64,000 nt of DNA. Source: Mucilaginibacter jinjuensis (GTDB taxonomy: Bacteria; Bacteroidota; Bacteroidia; Sphingobacteriales; Sphingobacteriaceae). The position numbers and the translations under genes were made by a program. The stretch covers positions 1,116,001 to 1,180,000 of the forward strand of contig NZ_CP117167.1 in assembly GCF_028596025.1 (NCBI RefSeq), read 5' to 3'. Position 1 is the stretch's first letter. Every line of letters begins with the position of its first letter. The notes under the pieces were generated by a model. That model ran no database searches and was not told the origin of the DNA. It saw only the letters and a list, made by a program, of their open reading frames with translations. Below, one piece after another: positions 63,248-64,000 of this stretch.

Positions 63248-64000
63248 ATGAAAAGTAACATCAACTTTGAAAAAGCAAGCTTTAAGGACTTTGAAAACAT
63301 TCCTGAACTGAATATATTCCAGCGGGCCCTGGTGTTTCAGCAATTCACCAGCTATATGGAGGAAAGCGGGCAAATGAATTTCCGCTTTATGACCGGCCAA
63401 AACGGTTGCGGCCCTGAAATGTGGGTGACATCTCCTTTTAATAAGACTCCTAAAAAATGTGTCAGCCTGGTATCAAATGACTATTTAAATTTTACACAAC
63501 ACCCTGCCGTCAAATTAGCAGCCATTAAAGGCATCCAAAAATATGGCACAGGTGCCGGAGCTTCGCCCCTTATCGGTGGCCACCACGAATATCATGAAAT
63601 GCTTCAAACCAAAATAGCAGCATTTTTTGGTCGAACGCCTGACTCGGCACTAGTATTTACAACTGGTTACACTTCAAATAGTGCAACGTTGCTTGCGCTC
63701 CTTAAAAAAGAGGATGTTGCCATACTAGATATGGCAGTACATGCAAGTGTATATGAGGGAGTAAAAGAAACTAATTTTAAATTGTTTTTACATAATGACC
63801 TGGACTCGCTGGAAAGAATTTTAAGGGATGCTCAGGAGAAATTCCGCACCAAGTTAGTCATCATCGACGGCGTAAATTCTCAGGACGGAGATTTGGCAAA
63901 AATGAAAGAAATATATGATCTTACCAAAGAGTACGGCGGGTTTCTGATGGTTGATGACGCCCATGGCATCGGGGTAATCGGAGAACATGGACGTGGCGCA
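63248..64000 (+). CDS. Alpha-oxoamine synthase (PLP-dependent, BioF/KBL/SPT type), partial
   Basis: The first 251 codons of a fold-type I PLP enzyme run off the right edge. LVSNDYLNFTQHPAVKLAA, GTGAGASPLIGGHHEYHEML and FLMVDDAHGIGVIGEHGRGA are the standard blocks of 2-amino-3-ketobutyrate ligase, 8-amino-7-oxononanoate synthase and serine palmitoyltransferase; the DDAHG Asp contacts the PLP ring, and the Lys lies beyond the window. These enzymes condense an amino acid with an acyl thioester. VDDAHG is more BioF/KBL-like, while Sphingobacteriaceae also make sphingolipids, so the exact product is open. A TAnn/TTTG-rich promoter zone lies upstream. Confidence 0.85.
   Translation, partial: MKSNINFEKASFKDFENIPELNIFQRALVFQQFTSYMEESGQMNFRFMTGQNGCGPEMWVTSPFNKTPKKCVSLVSNDYLNFTQHPAVKLAAIKGIQKYGTGAGASPLIGGHHEYHEMLQTKIAAFFGRTPDSALVFTTGYTSNSATLLALLKKEDVAILDMAVHASVYEGVKETNFKLFLHNDLDSLERILRDAQEKFRTKLVIIDGVNSQDGDLAKMKEIYDLTKEYGGFLMVDDAHGIGVIGEHGRGA

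Noticed and set aside
1..64000. tRNA, rRNA, CRISPR arrays and complete insertion sequences
   Set aside because: None recognised on reading the window; a covariance search for RNAs could still find small ones.

Overview
The window looks like chromosome of a soil or plant-associated member of the Bacteroidota, most likely Sphingobacteriaceae (Mucilaginibacter/Pedobacter-like). The evidence is a Bacteroidetes-type tra/mob module (DUF4133 and DUF4134 proteins, VirB4-like TraG), promoter elements of the TAnnTTTG type, many secreted or lipoprotein polysaccharide-active enzymes, orphan PAS histidine kinases, and AT-rich, partly decayed intergenic DNA. The genus is an inference.

Bases 1 to about 9.4 kb are part of an integrative conjugative element, all on the minus strand. 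In transcription order it holds two small helix-turn-helix proteins, a primase-like protein, a MobC/MobA-type accessory protein, a MobB relaxase, ParA, a small ribbon-helix-helix-like protein, a membrane protein, two DUF4134 (TraE-like) proteins, TraF, the TraG ATPase, a secreted TraI/VirB5-like protein, and an MT-A70-type adenine methyltransferase cut by the window edge. A 64-bp near-palindrome upstream of the mobA/C gene is the best oriT candidate. The integrase and element ends are not visible.

From 10 to 14.1 kb there is an ABC exporter and an apparent two-gene light-sensing operon, a PAS-PAS histidine kinase followed one base later by a BLUF flavin photoreceptor. A second blue-light protein, a short LOV protein, lies at 35.7 kb. 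From 15.9 to 22.8 kb there are a two-domain beta-helix (pectate-lyase-like) protein, an orphan protein, a decayed gene and an NAD(P)-binding reductase, with much gene-free DNA between. A small peptide at 23.7 kb resembles the W-x-x-P-E short precursors seen in Bacteroidetes.

From 24.5 to 33.2 kb is a dense oxidoreductase and regulator block: ArsR plus a SnoaL-like protein, three SDR enzymes, two paralogous zinc-independent alcohol/quinone dehydrogenases, two AraC regulators and an aldo/keto reductase. Matching GGTTTGATT boxes stand at the same distance from the ADH and aldo/keto reductase promoters, suggesting shared AraC control. This block probably deals with reactive carbonyls, quinones or small electrophiles, although substrates cannot be read from sequence.

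From 33.6 to 58.1 kb there are an alginate-lyase-family lipoprotein, the LOV protein, a decayed molybdopterin oxidoreductase, a lipoprotein nuclease, three membrane or soluble orphan kinases, an alpha/beta hydrolase, a GAF-sigma54 activator, a GH71/99-like lipoprotein with a ricin-type lectin tail, and an esterase pair (prolyl-oligopeptidase-like plus sialate O-acetylesterase). From 59.3 kb to the end there are two stress-type proteins (DUF892 and DUF4142), small unknown proteins, and the first 251 codons of an alpha-oxoamine synthase cut by the right edge. No rRNA, tRNA, CRISPR array or complete insertion sequence was seen.
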